Positions 42,484 to 52,107 of a stretch of 64,000 bases of DNA are shown one piece after another. The translations under genes were made by a program, and so were the position numbers. The stretch comes from Haliscomenobacter sp033763495. GTDB taxonomy: Bacteria; Bacteroidota; Bacteroidia; Chitinophagales; Saprospiraceae. The notes beneath the pieces were generated by a model, which was not told where the DNA came from, did no database searches, and saw only the letters and a program-made list of their open reading frames with translations. The stretch is taken from positions 186,001-250,000 of the forward strand of contig NZ_JANRKL010000035.1 of NCBI RefSeq assembly GCF_033763495.1, given 5' to 3'. How positions within the stretch are numbered: the first letter of the stretch is position 1; each line of letters starts with the position of its first letter.

Positions 42484-43717
42484 ACCTTTTTTGAAAATAA
42501 CGATAGGCAAACAACACCAGGATCCCATAACTTCCCAGCAATACATATACCGCATAGACCAAAAAGGTGGTATAAGAAATATCAGCTTGCCCAAAGTTCT
42601 TGTACAATTGTAACCCAAAACTACCCATGTAACCCCAGGTATCAGCCAAAGTCACAATAAAACCGACCGTGCCTGGGTAACGGAAAGCTCCAATGATCCG
42701 CTCAAAATAAATACCATTGGCCGGTACGTATCCCAAATACATGCCTGCACCGACAAACAACATCCAATATTCCACCCTAATCAGATTAGCTTGAAAAAGG
42801 ACTGTGGCAAAAATGGCCATGACAACCCCAGAAAAGGTGAGCCAATTGACGATGGTAAAGGCTCGAAAATTGTCCTGCACCCGAGCAAGAAAACCAAGCA
42901 TGACCAATATTCCCAACGCAATGGGGGTTTCTACCGCTGAAAAAACTGCTGGATTGTTGACCCCCTGTTCCTGAAAAATTTCTCGCCCGAAATTGTCGCG
43001 AAAATCCCGGAGAATGGTCAGTAAGACATACCCAACAATAAAAAAAACGATGCCTCGAAAAAAAGTTTGAACAAATTTCCGGCGTTCGGGCCCCTTCATG
43101 GTTACCCGCACTGTGCGCAGTGCTTCGTCCTCCACAGTAGGGGCTGGTAAACGCATCAACATGGTCAAAAACACGGCAATAGCTGGGATGAATAAACCCG
43201 CCGTAACCATAGGCATGTAAAATTCGGATACCCCCCAGTTTTGCATCACGTATAGGCCTACTGTTTTGACAAAACCTGAGGCAAAAATAAAGGAAGCGGT
43301 CAGGGCGGCCATCAAAATATCGGTTTGCCGCCTACCCTCCAAAAAGCCCAATACCAGGCCGTAAATCATACCCAGGGGCAAACCATTGAGGAAGAAAAAG
43401 AACATGTTGTAGGGCGGCGGCACCAGTGCAAACCCCACCAGCGTTAAGCCCGCAAAGCTCACCAAACCCAAAATGTACCAACCCCGCAGGTGCCTGGCTA
43501 CCTCTGAAACGACCTTGATCCCAATCAGTTTGGACAATGCGTAGCCAAAAACCTGCAAGTTGACCAACCAGATTTTGTAACTCACTCCCCAGTATTCCAT
43601 GCCTTCAAACGTGGCGGCAGTGATACCTTTGCGAAAGGCGTACATGCAGGTATAGGTTCCAAATGCAGCTACAGCAGCCAGGATGGTAAATTGAAGGTCA
43701 CGACGAGAAATGGGCAT
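42461..43717 (-). CDS. DUF5690 family membrane transporter (MFS-like)
   Basis: A 418-residue membrane protein with about 12 hydrophobic segments. The start is like DUF5690 proteins (GTYTCMYAFRKGITAATFEG), and the middle loop before helix 7 is charged (RTVRVTMKGPERRKF), as in major facilitator superfamily carriers. YAFRK resembles the glycerol-3-phosphate/hexose-phosphate transporter group. Substrate unknown. It overlaps the DinB gene at its 3' end by 23 bp. Confidence 0.8.
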   Translation of the reverse strand: MPISRRDLQFTILAAVAAFGTYTCMYAFRKGITAATFEGMEYWGVSYKIWLVNLQVFGYALSKLIGIKVVSEVARHLRGWYILGLVSFAGLTLVGFALVPPPYNMFFFFLNGLPLGMIYGLVLGFLEGRRQTDILMAALTASFIFASGFVKTVGLYVMQNWGVSEFYMPMVTAGLFIPAIAVFLTMLMRLPAPTVEDEALRTVRVTMKGPERRKFVQTFFRGIVFFIVGYVLLTILRDFRDNFGREIFQEQGVNNPAVFSAVETPIALGILVMLGFLARVQDNFRAFTIVNWLTFSGVVMAIFATVLFQANLIRVEYWMLFVGAGMYLGYVPANGIYFERIIGAFRYPGTVGFIVTLADTWGYMGSFGLQLYKNFGQADISYTTFLVYAVYVLLGSYGILVLFAYRYFQKRFMQLVKA

Positions 43718-43959
43718 GGTGGGTCATTTAAGGCACAAAATGCACAATTCGTCCTGAAATCGGTTAATCCAGCTCCGATTTGTGCAAAAATTAATCTCCG
43801 CTTTACAATGTTTTCTTCATTGAGCTTTCCCAAAAATCTACTTAGATCCTTCTCCAGTGCCCTAGACTTCTTCAATTAAAAATGCCAAATTAGCGAATTA
43901 GAGTTTTTTTTACGGCTCCGCCGTTTGTTTTTTTACCATCTAAGGCAGTAAAGAAGCAC

Positions 43960-45339
43960 CTAAGCAATCAGCCCCAAGACCTCGCCCTTAATTTTCCCTA
44001 CCAAAGCCTCCGCCTCCGCCAAACTAGGCGCCTCCGCATAAATCCGAATGATCGGCTCCGTATTCGACTTGCGCAAGTGCAACCAACTTTGAGGAAAATC
44101 AATTTTCAAACCATCAATGGTGCTGTGCTCCTCGTGCTGGTATTTTTGCTCCAATTGATGCAAGATGGCCTCCATATCAAGTCCTTCAGGTAGGGAGATT
44201 TTATCCTTCACCATTTGATAATTAGGGTAAGTGGCGCGCAGAGCGGAAGTGGTGCCCCCAAATTTGGCCAACCAGGATAAAAACAGGGCAATACCTACTA
44301 GCGCATCCCGACCGTAGTGCAATTCAGGTACGATGATTCCGCCGTTTCCTTCCCCACCTATTCTGGCATTAACTGCTTTCATTTTTTCCACCACATTCAC
44401 CTCTCCAACTGCGGCAGCAAAGTACTGGCCACCGTGTTTGAGGGTGACGTCGCGCAAGGCACGGGAAGAAGAGAGATTGGAGACTGTATTGCCTGTGCGC
44501 TCCTGCAACAAGTAATCAGCCACGGCCACCAGGGTGTATTCTTCACCAAAAGCCTCCCCATTTTCGCAAACCAGTGCCAGGCGGTCAACATCTGGATCAA
44601 CTGCTATGCCCAGATCAGCATGATGCTCCAGGATGGCTGCGGATAAGTCGTACAAATGTTCGGGCAGTGGTTCAGGGTTGTGCGCAAAATGACCGTTAGT
44701 TTCACCATTAATAAGGATCACTTCACAACCCAAGTATTCCAATAAATCCGGAACGGTGATCGCCCCTGATGAATTGACTGGGTCAAGCACAACTTTGAAG
44801 CCCCGCGCCCGCACCAAATCAACTTCCACCTCGGGCAGGTCAATAATGGCTTGGATGTGTTTTTGCAAAAAATCACCACCTTCAAGTACTTTTCCCAAGC
44901 CGTCAACGGACTGGTATTGAATGCCTCCGTTGGAAATCAAGTCCAAAACCGCAGCTCCATCAGCAGCAGAAATGAATTCTCCTTTTTCATTCAGGAATTT
45001 CAGTGCGTTCCATTCCTTAGGATTGTGGCTCGCTGTGATGATGATGCCCGCTCCGGCGCCTTCAAAGCCGACAGCCATTTCTACCGTAGGTGTAGTGGAC
45101 AAGCCCAGATCTATTACGTCAATCCCCAGTGCAGTAAGGGTGCTAACTACCAAATCGCGCACCATTTGCCCGGAAATACGGGCATCACGGCCAATTACCA
45201 CTTTGGGGGTATTGCCTTTTTGTAACAGCCAGGTTCCAAATGCAGCAGTACATTCTACAATGTCTTGTGGGGTCAGGTTTTGACCGGGCACTCCACCGAT
45301 CGTGCCACGAATTCCGGAAATAGACTTGATTAATGCCAT
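43960..45339 (-). CDS. glmM: Phosphoglucosamine mutase
   Basis: A 459-residue alpha-D-phosphohexomutase. Four domains with their signatures: GIRGTIGG at the start, active Ser in TASHNPKEWNALK, metal site DPDVDRLA, sugar loop GEGNGGIIVPELHYGRDAL, and the phosphate loop RKSNTEPIIRIYAEA. The enzyme converts glucosamine-6-phosphate to glucosamine-1-phosphate for UDP-GlcNAc and peptidoglycan synthesis. Phosphomannomutase activity cannot be excluded from sequence. A TAATTTTG box at 45361-45368 on the minus strand lies 22 nt before the start and could be its promoter. Confidence 0.88.
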   Translation of the reverse strand: MALIKSISGIRGTIGGVPGQNLTPQDIVECTAAFGTWLLQKGNTPKVVIGRDARISGQMVRDLVVSTLTALGIDVIDLGLSTTPTVEMAVGFEGAGAGIIITASHNPKEWNALKFLNEKGEFISAADGAAVLDLISNGGIQYQSVDGLGKVLEGGDFLQKHIQAIIDLPEVEVDLVRARGFKVVLDPVNSSGAITVPDLLEYLGCEVILINGETNGHFAHNPEPLPEHLYDLSAAILEHHADLGIAVDPDVDRLALVCENGEAFGEEYTLVAVADYLLQERTGNTVSNLSSSRALRDVTLKHGGQYFAAAVGEVNVVEKMKAVNARIGGEGNGGIIVPELHYGRDALVGIALFLSWLAKFGGTTSALRATYPNYQMVKDKISLPEGLDMEAILHQLEQKYQHEEHSTIDGLKIDFPQSWLHLRKSNTEPIIRIYAEAPSLAEAEALVGKIKGEVLGLIA

Positions 45340-45386
45340 TGGTTTGGATTAGATTTGGGACAAAATTATAATTTTAATTCTACAGC

Positions 45387-45965
45387 ATGGAACAACTGAT
45401 AGCCGCTGATCAATTTTTATTTGAGCTCATCAATGGTCAGTCCCACAATGCGGTGCTGGATTGGTTGATGCCCATTTGGCGGGAAAAATCCACCTGGATA
45501 CCATTATATATAGCATTGGCCGCTTTTTTGGGGTACAAATACCGGTTGCAGGGCTTGTATCTTATTCTGGCTCTGGCCTTAGCAGTGGGTTTGGCCGATA
45601 CGGTAAGTAGTAAAATCATCAAACCATCGGTACACCGCCTGCGCCCCTGTAACGATCCTACTTTGAAGGATGAGGTACAATTGCTGGTGCATTGCGGCAG
45701 TGGTTACAGTTTTACCTCCTCGCATGCTTCCAATCACTTTGCAGTGGCGGCTTTTTTGAGTTTAACCCTGGGTTTGCATTATCGCCGAATCCGTTGGCCC
45801 TTGTACCTTTGGGCTGCAAGTATTGCGCTAGGCCAAGTCTATGTAGGTGTACATTTTCCGCTTGACATTATTATTGGTGCGATTTTAGGGATTATCATTG
45901 GCAACATTGTTGCAAAAACGTACCTTCGCCTTTTTAAAAACCCATTTCTACAGACTCAAGTATAA
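45387..45965 (+). CDS. PAP2-family membrane phosphatase
   Basis: A 192-residue membrane protein of the phosphatidic acid phosphatase 2 family. Motif 1 is KPSVHRLRPC (K-x6-RP), motif 2 is SFTSSHASNH with the catalytic His, and motif 3 is GQVYVGVHFPLD with the second His and Asp. Motif 3 normally starts with Ser-Arg; here it is Gly-Gln, a variation seen in Bacteroidota. Possible roles are undecaprenyl-pyrophosphate or lipid phosphatase. The ZIP gene starts 5 nt after its stop, so the two form an operon. Confidence 0.85.
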   Translation: MEQLIAADQFLFELINGQSHNAVLDWLMPIWREKSTWIPLYIALAAFLGYKYRLQGLYLILALALAVGLADTVSSKIIKPSVHRLRPCNDPTLKDEVQLLVHCGSGYSFTSSHASNHFAVAAFLSLTLGLHYRRIRWPLYLWAASIALGQVYVGVHFPLDIIIGAILGIIIGNIVAKTYLRLFKNPFLQTQV

Positions 45966-45970
45966 CACGA

Positions 45971-46711
45971 ATGCACATTTGGGAATACCTGCTCCTCTTT
46001 CTAACCCCCTTTATTGGAGGTATACCAGCATTTTATTTGGGCGATCGAAAGCCTAAACTCGTGCGGTTCATCATGTTGTTCAATGGTGCGTTTATTTTGG
46101 GAGTGGTTTTGGTGCAGCTCTTGCCCGATTTGTTTACCAAAGGCGATCATTACACGGGGCTGTGGATGTTGCTTGGTTTTGCACTTCAATTGTTGCTGGA
46201 AGAATGGTCAGGAGGTGTAGAACATGGGCATGTGCATAGCCATGGCCAAAAAACAGGTTGGCTGGCCTTTTCAATTATGCTGGGCTTATGTTTACATGCG
46301 CTGATTGAAGGCTTACCTTTGGGGGGCTATCGTACCTTTGCGCAAGCCTTTAATGAGCAAAATAGCGACAATCAGTTTTATCACCTCTTGCTGAGCATTA
46401 CGGTGCACAATATTCCGGCAGCTTTTGCCCTTACATCCTTCTTGTTGATGAGTGGGCTTAAAAAAATTCCTGCCTCCCTATTGTTGCTAGTTTTTGCCAG
46501 TATGTCCCCATTAGCGGCTTTTTTTGCTCAATTTTTTTTCCAGGACCCAAATGTTTTACATCTTTTATTGTCGATAGTGACTGGAAACCTTTTACAAATT
46601 GGCTCTACTATCCTTTTTGAAAACGACGCCCATACCAGCCACCACTTTTCCTGGGGCAAATGGTTGGCCTTATTACTGGGCTTTGCATTGTCGGCAATTC
46701 ATTTCCATTAG
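45971..46711 (+). CDS. ZIP family metal transporter
   Basis: A 246-residue membrane protein with about eight helices. A His-rich loop EHGHVHSHGQK follows TM3, and the metal-site helices contain LCLHALIEGLPLGG (TM4) and SITVHNIPAAFALTSF (TM5), matching the HxxxE and H-N-x-P signatures of ZIP proteins that import Zn or Fe. Cotranscribed with the PAP2 gene upstream. Confidence 0.88.
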   Translation: MHIWEYLLLFLTPFIGGIPAFYLGDRKPKLVRFIMLFNGAFILGVVLVQLLPDLFTKGDHYTGLWMLLGFALQLLLEEWSGGVEHGHVHSHGQKTGWLAFSIMLGLCLHALIEGLPLGGYRTFAQAFNEQNSDNQFYHLLLSITVHNIPAAFALTSFLLMSGLKKIPASLLLLVFASMSPLAAFFAQFFFQDPNVLHLLLSIVTGNLLQIGSTILFENDAHTSHHFSWGKWLALLLGFALSAIHFH

Positions 46712-46908
46712 TTAATTATTTGGACAGTCTTATTTTTACAAGTGCTACACACAAGTTAATTTCTTAACATGTGGAATGTTCGGAATAAAAATTTGTGCTT
46801 AGACTTACAATTGGATAAAATTCGGTTTACAAAGATTAACTAGTTAGCGAATTTTCACTAATTTGCCCTCATTAAGAATATTATTCGCTCACTATTTCGG
46901 TTTTCAGC

Positions 46909-49743
46909 ATGAAATATCTATACAAGTCATTGATGCTTAGCATCATTTTGATTTTCTCTTCTTCATGCATCATCTATGCTCAGACGACCATCCGGGGAGA
47001 AATTAAAGATGCGGGGAATAAAGAAGGCCTGGCCAATGCGACAGTGGTGATAAAAGGGACTACAGAGGGAACAGTTGCTGATTTGGAGGGAAAATTTGAA
47101 TTGTCCACAGCCCAAAAACTCCCCCTCGTTCTCGTCGTTTCCTACGTTGGCTATACTGATAAAGAGGTTACCCTCAATACTATCCAGCCCAAACTGGTCA
47201 TCGAATTGGCCGAGGATGCAGTTACTATTGATCAGGTCGAAGTTAAAGGGCGACGCATCTCTGAAAAGAAAGTACAATCGCCCTTGACCATGGAAACCAT
47301 GGACGCAATTGCGATTACAGAAACACCAGCGGCCAATTTTTACGATGGTTTGGGTTCTTTGAAAGAGGTGGACCTTACTGCAGCCAGTTTGGGTTTCAAA
47401 ATCATCAATACCAGGGGGTTCAATAGTACCAGCCCGGTGCGTTCATTACAAATCATTGATGGTGTCGACAATCAATCGCCAGGGTTGAACTTCTCTTTGG
47501 GTAACTTCCTTGGTGCATCTGAATTGGATGTAAACAGTGTGACCTTGATCGTTGGCGCCTCTTCCGCTTTTTATGGGCCCAACGCATTTAACGGCGTAGT
47601 GAGCATGCAAACCAAAAGCCCGTTTTTGCACAAGGGTTTGGAAGCCACTGTAAAAGGTGGAGAAAGAAGTTTGTTTGAAGCAGGTTTGCGTTGGGCCGAT
47701 GCTTTTAAAAACAAGTCAGGAAAAGATGTTTTTGCCTACAAATTCAACTTGTCCGGCTTTCGGGCGAATGACTGGGTGGCCGACAATTATGATCCTGTTT
47801 TTGATACACCAAGTAAAGCTAGCAACCCCGGCGGCTACGACGCAGTGAACATTTACGGTGATGAATACCTGATTTCCAACGACTTTACTGGCAACTTCAA
47901 CCTGATTGGCATGGGCATCATTCACCGCCAAGGGTACAAAGAAATTGACTTGGTCGATTATGACTCTGAAAACCTAAAGGCCGCTACGGCTTTTCACCTT
48001 CGCTTGAATCCAGCCAAAGATTTTAACTCACCTGAATTGGTACTGGGTACCAATTACAGCACTGGAACTACGGTGTATCAGGGTGACAATCGCTATAGTT
48101 TGCGGGACATTCAGTTCTTTCAGCACAAAATTGAATTGAAACAAAATGAGAAGTATTTCCTGCGCTTTTATGTAACCCATGAAGATGCTGGAAATTCATA
48201 TGACCCATATTTTACTGCTTTGCAGCTGCAAAACAACGCAAAGGAAGACATCAAATGGGCATCGGACTACATCAATTATTGGCAAACCAATATCAACCCT
48301 CGTGTACGCCGCATCGAGGGTTATCCCAATCCCATCGACTACATTGGGCGGCCTGATGAGTTTCGAACAGCGCAAAGTGCATTTTTAGGCAATAGTCGCG
48401 TACAAGATTCCCTTGCGGTATACCATTCTTTGGCACAACTACAGGTAGTCAAAGGTAATCCACTCTTCCAGTCGGTTGATTTTTTTGAGCCTGGTACGGC
48501 ACGTTTCCAACAAGAATTCAACAGCATCACCTCGCGACTGGGCTACAGTGAAGGAGGTACCCGTTTTTTCGACCGTTCAGCCCTCTATCATACCCACGGT
48601 GAGTACAAGTTCAACGACCTGATTAAACCAGAAAAGGGTGGTTCGATTACTGACCTAGATCTTTTGGTGGGTGCAAACTTCCGCTTGTACACGCCAAATT
48701 CCAAGGGATCACTCTTGTTGGATACAGGAGACGTCAACATCAACACCTATGAGTATGGCATTTATGGTGGTGGCACTTTGGAATTGGATAAAAGATTAAA
48801 AATCAGCGGCTCGATTCGATTGGATAAAAACCAAAACTTCAATTACCTGGTTTCTCCAGCGGCTTCACTGGTTTATACTCCCAATCGTGATCAGGTTTTG
48901 CGCTTGTCGTTTTCATCGGCTATTCGCAACCCAACCCTGGCAGACCAATACCTTTTTTACAACGTGGGCCGCGCCATTCTCATTGGGAATTTAAATGGGT
49001 TCAACGACCTATTGACCATTGAATCCTTACGGGAATACCTCAACACTCGGGATAGAAACAAATTAAGCTATTTTGATGTAGCACCTATTCGGCCCGAACA
49101 AGTGCGTACCGTTGAAGCAGGATATCGCAATACATTTTTTGACAAGTTGTACTTGGATGCAGCCTACTATTATAGCTTCTACCAAGATTTTATCGGCTAT
49201 AATATTGGTGTAGATGCCGCTTTTGATCAATTGACTGGCTTGCCAGCCCGGGTGCAGGCCTACCGGGTAGCCGCCAATGCAACTGACCGGGTGACCACCC
49301 AAGGGTTTTCGATAGGCAGTAGCTATTATTTTGGACAAAACTATGTCTTGAATGGCAACTACTCTTTTAATCAGCTAAACAGCGTCAGTGATGACCCCAT
49401 CATTCCAGCATTCAATACCCCTAAGCACAAATACAATCTTGGGTTTTCGGGAAGGGACCTGGCTGTAAAATTCCTGGGCTTGAATTTCCCTGACTTTGGT
49501 TTCAACATCAATTACAAGTGGATTGATGGATTTGTGTTTGAAGGTTCTCCCCAGTTTACTGGTGTTATTCCGAGTTATAGCATGCTCGACGCCCAGATGA
49601 ACTGGCATGTCAAAAAAATCAACACAACCTTTAAACTGGGTGCATCGAACATCTTGAATAATCTGACATTCCAAACTTATGGGGGACCTAGAATTGGTCG
49701 TTTGGCCTACTTGTCGCTGCTTTATGATTGGAACAAAAAATAA
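46909..49743 (+). CDS. TonB-dependent receptor (CarboxypepD_reg type)
   Basis: A 944-residue outer-membrane receptor. Signal peptide 1-25; CarboxypepD_reg domain about 26-110 (TIRGEIKDAGNKEGLANATVVI); plug about 130-240 with RSLQIIDGVDNQSPG and VTLIVGASSAFYGPNAFNG; barrel to the C-terminal strand (RLAYLSLLYDWNKK). No SusD neighbour. The next gene encodes a T9SS-exported hydrolase-like protein, but a strong terminator separates them. Substrate unknown. The 197-bp gap upstream shows a partial TAATTTG box near 46860 but no reliable promoter. Confidence 0.92.
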   Translation: MKYLYKSLMLSIILIFSSSCIIYAQTTIRGEIKDAGNKEGLANATVVIKGTTEGTVADLEGKFELSTAQKLPLVLVVSYVGYTDKEVTLNTIQPKLVIELAEDAVTIDQVEVKGRRISEKKVQSPLTMETMDAIAITETPAANFYDGLGSLKEVDLTAASLGFKIINTRGFNSTSPVRSLQIIDGVDNQSPGLNFSLGNFLGASELDVNSVTLIVGASSAFYGPNAFNGVVSMQTKSPFLHKGLEATVKGGERSLFEAGLRWADAFKNKSGKDVFAYKFNLSGFRANDWVADNYDPVFDTPSKASNPGGYDAVNIYGDEYLISNDFTGNFNLIGMGIIHRQGYKEIDLVDYDSENLKAATAFHLRLNPAKDFNSPELVLGTNYSTGTTVYQGDNRYSLRDIQFFQHKIELKQNEKYFLRFYVTHEDAGNSYDPYFTALQLQNNAKEDIKWASDYINYWQTNINPRVRRIEGYPNPIDYIGRPDEFRTAQSAFLGNSRVQDSLAVYHSLAQLQVVKGNPLFQSVDFFEPGTARFQQEFNSITSRLGYSEGGTRFFDRSALYHTHGEYKFNDLIKPEKGGSITDLDLLVGANFRLYTPNSKGSLLLDTGDVNINTYEYGIYGGGTLELDKRLKISGSIRLDKNQNFNYLVSPAASLVYTPNRDQVLRLSFSSAIRNPTLADQYLFYNVGRAILIGNLNGFNDLLTIESLREYLNTRDRNKLSYFDVAPIRPEQVRTVEAGYRNTFFDKLYLDAAYYYSFYQDFIGYNIGVDAAFDQLTGLPARVQAYRVAANATDRVTTQGFSIGSSYYFGQNYVLNGNYSFNQLNSVSDDPIIPAFNTPKHKYNLGFSGRDLAVKFLGLNFPDFGFNINYKWIDGFVFEGSPQFTGVIPSYSMLDAQMNWHVKKINTTFKLGASNILNNLTFQTYGGPRIGRLAYLSLLYDWNKK

Positions 49744-49755
49744 AAGATAGTATTT

Positions 49756-49797
49756 TCAGGAGTTTATCCCTTTTGAGGTAAACTCCTGATTTTTTGT
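49756..49797 (+). terminator. Terminator of the second TonB receptor gene
   Basis: Perfect 11-bp arms TCAGGAGTTTA (49756-49766) and 49779-49789, then TTTTTTGTT. Confidence 0.88.
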
Positions 49798-49835
49798 TGG
49801 TCATTTCATTTTAATTCACTCAAAAACATTTTCAA

Positions 49836-51437
49836 ATGAAACAACTCAACACTTTGCTGCTGTTGTTGATTATTATGCTGGGAACAATAGGTCTGTCTGC
49901 CCAACCAGGTAGATATCGCACGGATGTATTCAGCAGTTTTTCGGTTCAAAGAAACGTGGTGTATGGGAACAATATATCCGTTCTGACGGGATCTCCTGCT
50001 GCTCAGGATCTGGTCATGGATGTATATACACCTGCTGGTGACAATTCCACAAACCGTGCTGCGGTAGTGTACTTCCACACTGGTAGCTTTCTTCCTCCCA
50101 TCATTAATGGTGGTATTACGGGTGCACGGAGTGATTCATCAGTTGTGGAATTTGCTCGTCGCTTTACTCGTTTGGGTTATGTTGTATTTGTTCCTACTTA
50201 CCGCGTGGGTTGGAACCCTGCTGCAACTGGCCCTTCTGGTCAGAACACCCGTACTGGTACTCTACTGAACGCAGCCTACCGTGGGGTTCAGGACGCACGG
50301 ACTTGTGTGCGTTTCTTGCGTAAATCTGTTGCCGAAAGCAATAATGTTTATGGCATTGACCCCAATAAATTGGTATTGTGGGGCCAAGGCACTGGTGGTT
50401 ACATCAGCATGGGTGCCGCATATTTAGATCGTTTCAAGGAAGAAATTCAGATTCCCAAGTTCATCGACACCGAGAAGTTGACCGCCTATGTTGATACTAC
50501 AGTCAGTAGTAACCCTTTTGGCACAACCACAAAGCTGCTGAACATTGCCAACCATGCAAATTATAGCTCTGATTTTCAATTGGCAGTAAATATGGGAGGA
50601 GCACTGGGAGACATTGGTTGGCTCGAAGGTAAAGCAGGTGAACCTGCCTTCATTGGTTTTCACGTGTTGTCTGACCCATTTGCACCTTTTGCCGATGGAG
50701 CGGTAATTGTACCTACTACCCGCGAATTTGTAGTGAACGTATCGGGTACTCGTTCTGTAGTAGAGCGTGCTAATTCAACAGGTTTGAATGCAAAGTTGGC
50801 ACCAGCCAACACTGAACAAACTTTCGTTAACTTGAAGAATCAGGTATTGAAAAACGTCCCCCTACCCAATGGCCCGAATACCAACATTGGCGGCATGGCT
50901 ACCACCTTATCGGCAGATAACATGTACCCCTTTGTCACTCCTAACAACCGTTTCGAAGCTGGCCCATGGGAATGGTGGGACACTACTACCTTGAAAGCAG
51001 TTGTGGCTGGTTTCAATGCAGCAACCGGACGTAAAGACGATTGGAAAGTATTGCATTCCAATGGTTTGTTGACCAACCCCAATATGAGCAAAGCTAAAGC
51101 AATGGCTTATATTGATACCATGATGCAGGTATTCATCCCCCGTGCTTACCTACAACTCAATCTAGCTACTTCTACTCACGAAATCATCTCGGAAGATGTA
51201 GTGAAACTGAAAATTGGGCCAAATCCTGTAGCCGACCGGATCTATCTGGAAAGTGCAACGGAGTTCAAAATGCGAGACATTGCCCTCTACAGTTTAGATG
51301 GCAAGATGGTTCGAGGGTATGCCAATGTGGATGAGAATGATTTTGAAATGCAACGAGGGAGCATACCTCCGGGTACATATGTGCTGCAGGTGCGTTTTGA
51401 TAAGGGACTCGTGGCAAAGAAATTGATATTGAAATAA
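49836..51437 (+). CDS. T9SS-exported alpha/beta-hydrolase-like protein without the Ser nucleophile
   Basis: A 533-residue secreted protein. Signal peptide 1-21; carboxylesterase-like alpha/beta-hydrolase region about 40-330 (VVYFHTGSFLPP as the oxyanion region, RLGYVVFVPTYRVGW, GVQDARTCVRFLRK); type A T9SS sorting domain about 455-533 (KIGPNPVADRIYLES ... VAKKLILK). At the nucleophile elbow, where G-x-S-x-G is expected, it reads WGQGTGGYIS, so the Ser is Gly185. Esterase activity by the usual mechanism is therefore unlikely; carbohydrate or protein binding is possible. The HxGSF region retains a His. Confidence 0.82.
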   Translation: MKQLNTLLLLLIIMLGTIGLSAQPGRYRTDVFSSFSVQRNVVYGNNISVLTGSPAAQDLVMDVYTPAGDNSTNRAAVVYFHTGSFLPPIINGGITGARSDSSVVEFARRFTRLGYVVFVPTYRVGWNPAATGPSGQNTRTGTLLNAAYRGVQDARTCVRFLRKSVAESNNVYGIDPNKLVLWGQGTGGYISMGAAYLDRFKEEIQIPKFIDTEKLTAYVDTTVSSNPFGTTTKLLNIANHANYSSDFQLAVNMGGALGDIGWLEGKAGEPAFIGFHVLSDPFAPFADGAVIVPTTREFVVNVSGTRSVVERANSTGLNAKLAPANTEQTFVNLKNQVLKNVPLPNGPNTNIGGMATTLSADNMYPFVTPNNRFEAGPWEWWDTTTLKAVVAGFNAATGRKDDWKVLHSNGLLTNPNMSKAKAMAYIDTMMQVFIPRAYLQLNLATSTHEIISEDVVKLKIGPNPVADRIYLESATEFKMRDIALYSLDGKMVRGYANVDENDFEMQRGSIPPGTYVLQVRFDKGLVAKKLILK

Positions 51438-51445
51438 TGTCGTAC

Positions 51446-51528
51446 GGGCGCCCCTTCGTGGGCGCCCAAATTTGGCTCCCTTGCGGTTGCCCAAATTTGA
51501 TAGGGGCAACCACTTAGGGTTGCCCCTA
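51446..51528. repeat. Two GC-rich hairpins between convergent genes
   Basis: Hairpin 1: GGGCGCCC arms, 51446-51453 and 51460-51467. Hairpin 2: 11-bp arms 51501-51511 (TAGGGGCAACC) and 51518-51528. Between them GCCCAAATTTG occurs twice. The right arm of hairpin 2 contains the stop codon of the RidA gene (51526-51528). Confidence 0.75.
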
Positions 51529-52077
51529 CCAGATTTCGACGATCATCTCCACTTCTACGGCCATCTTACTGGGCAAGGAACTCATGCCCACCGCCGAACG
51601 GGCATGTTTGCCTTTCTCCCCAAATACTTTCACCATCAAGTCGGAAAAACCATTGATGACCTTGGGTTGATCGCCAAAATCGGACCCACAATTGACCATA
51701 CCCAACACTTTTACGATTCGTTTTACCCGATCCAGGCTGCCAATTTCTGCTTTAAGGGCTGCCAATTGGTTAATGGCAGTAAGCTGAGCTGCTTCATAAC
51801 CTTGCTCAATGGTCAAATCAACACCTACTTTTCCTGTAATGTACGAGCCGTCTTCCTTGCGTGGGCCTTTGCCGGCCAAAAAGATGAGTTTCCCGGTTTG
51901 AACGGCGTTGACGTAGTTGGCAATGGGGGCAGAAACGGAGGGAAGGACAATGCCCAATTCGACCAGTTTTTGATCAATACTAGATTGGCCTTTGCTTGGC
52001 TTTTTATTCTGGGCTGTTAAGGAAATCCCAGTGATCAGGATGCAAAAAAGGAGCGAAAAGTGTTGAAGATTGCGCAT
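51526..52077 (-). CDS. Exported RidA/YjgF-family protein
   Basis: A 183-residue protein. The ATG at 52077 (MRNLQHFSLLFCILITGISL) opens a signal peptide; the one at 52092 adds five residues only. The mature part is a RidA-like domain (IANYVNAVQTGKLIFLAGKGP, GYEAAQLTAINQLAALKAEIGSLDRV, RSAVGMSSLPSKMAVEVEMIVEI). RidA proteins deaminate reactive imines; the Arg in the RSAVGMSSLP segment matches the position of the substrate-binding Arg. An exported RidA is unusual for the standard enzyme but exported relatives exist in Bacteroidota. The stop codon lies in a hairpin. Confidence 0.85.
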   Translation of the reverse strand: MRNLQHFSLLFCILITGISLTAQNKKPSKGQSSIDQKLVELGIVLPSVSAPIANYVNAVQTGKLIFLAGKGPRKEDGSYITGKVGVDLTIEQGYEAAQLTAINQLAALKAEIGSLDRVKRIVKVLGMVNCGSDFGDQPKVINGFSDLMVKVFGEKGKHARSAVGMSSLPSKMAVEVEMIVEIW

Positions 52078-52107
52078 GTTTTTTCTGTGCAAAATACACT
52101 TTTTCCA

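Noticed and set aside
43669..43875. 68-codon minus frame upstream of the DUF5690 gene
   Set aside because: Overlaps the DUF5690 start in another frame; composition is not protein-like.
45387..45965. PAP2 protein as inactive because motif 3 lacks Ser-Arg
   Set aside because: I recall Gln at this position in other Bacteroidota PAP2 proteins, and both catalytic His residues remain, so loss of activity is not supported.
36440..51437. Polysaccharide utilisation locus around the TonB receptors
   Set aside because: Neither receptor has an adjacent SusD gene, and each is closed off by its own terminator.
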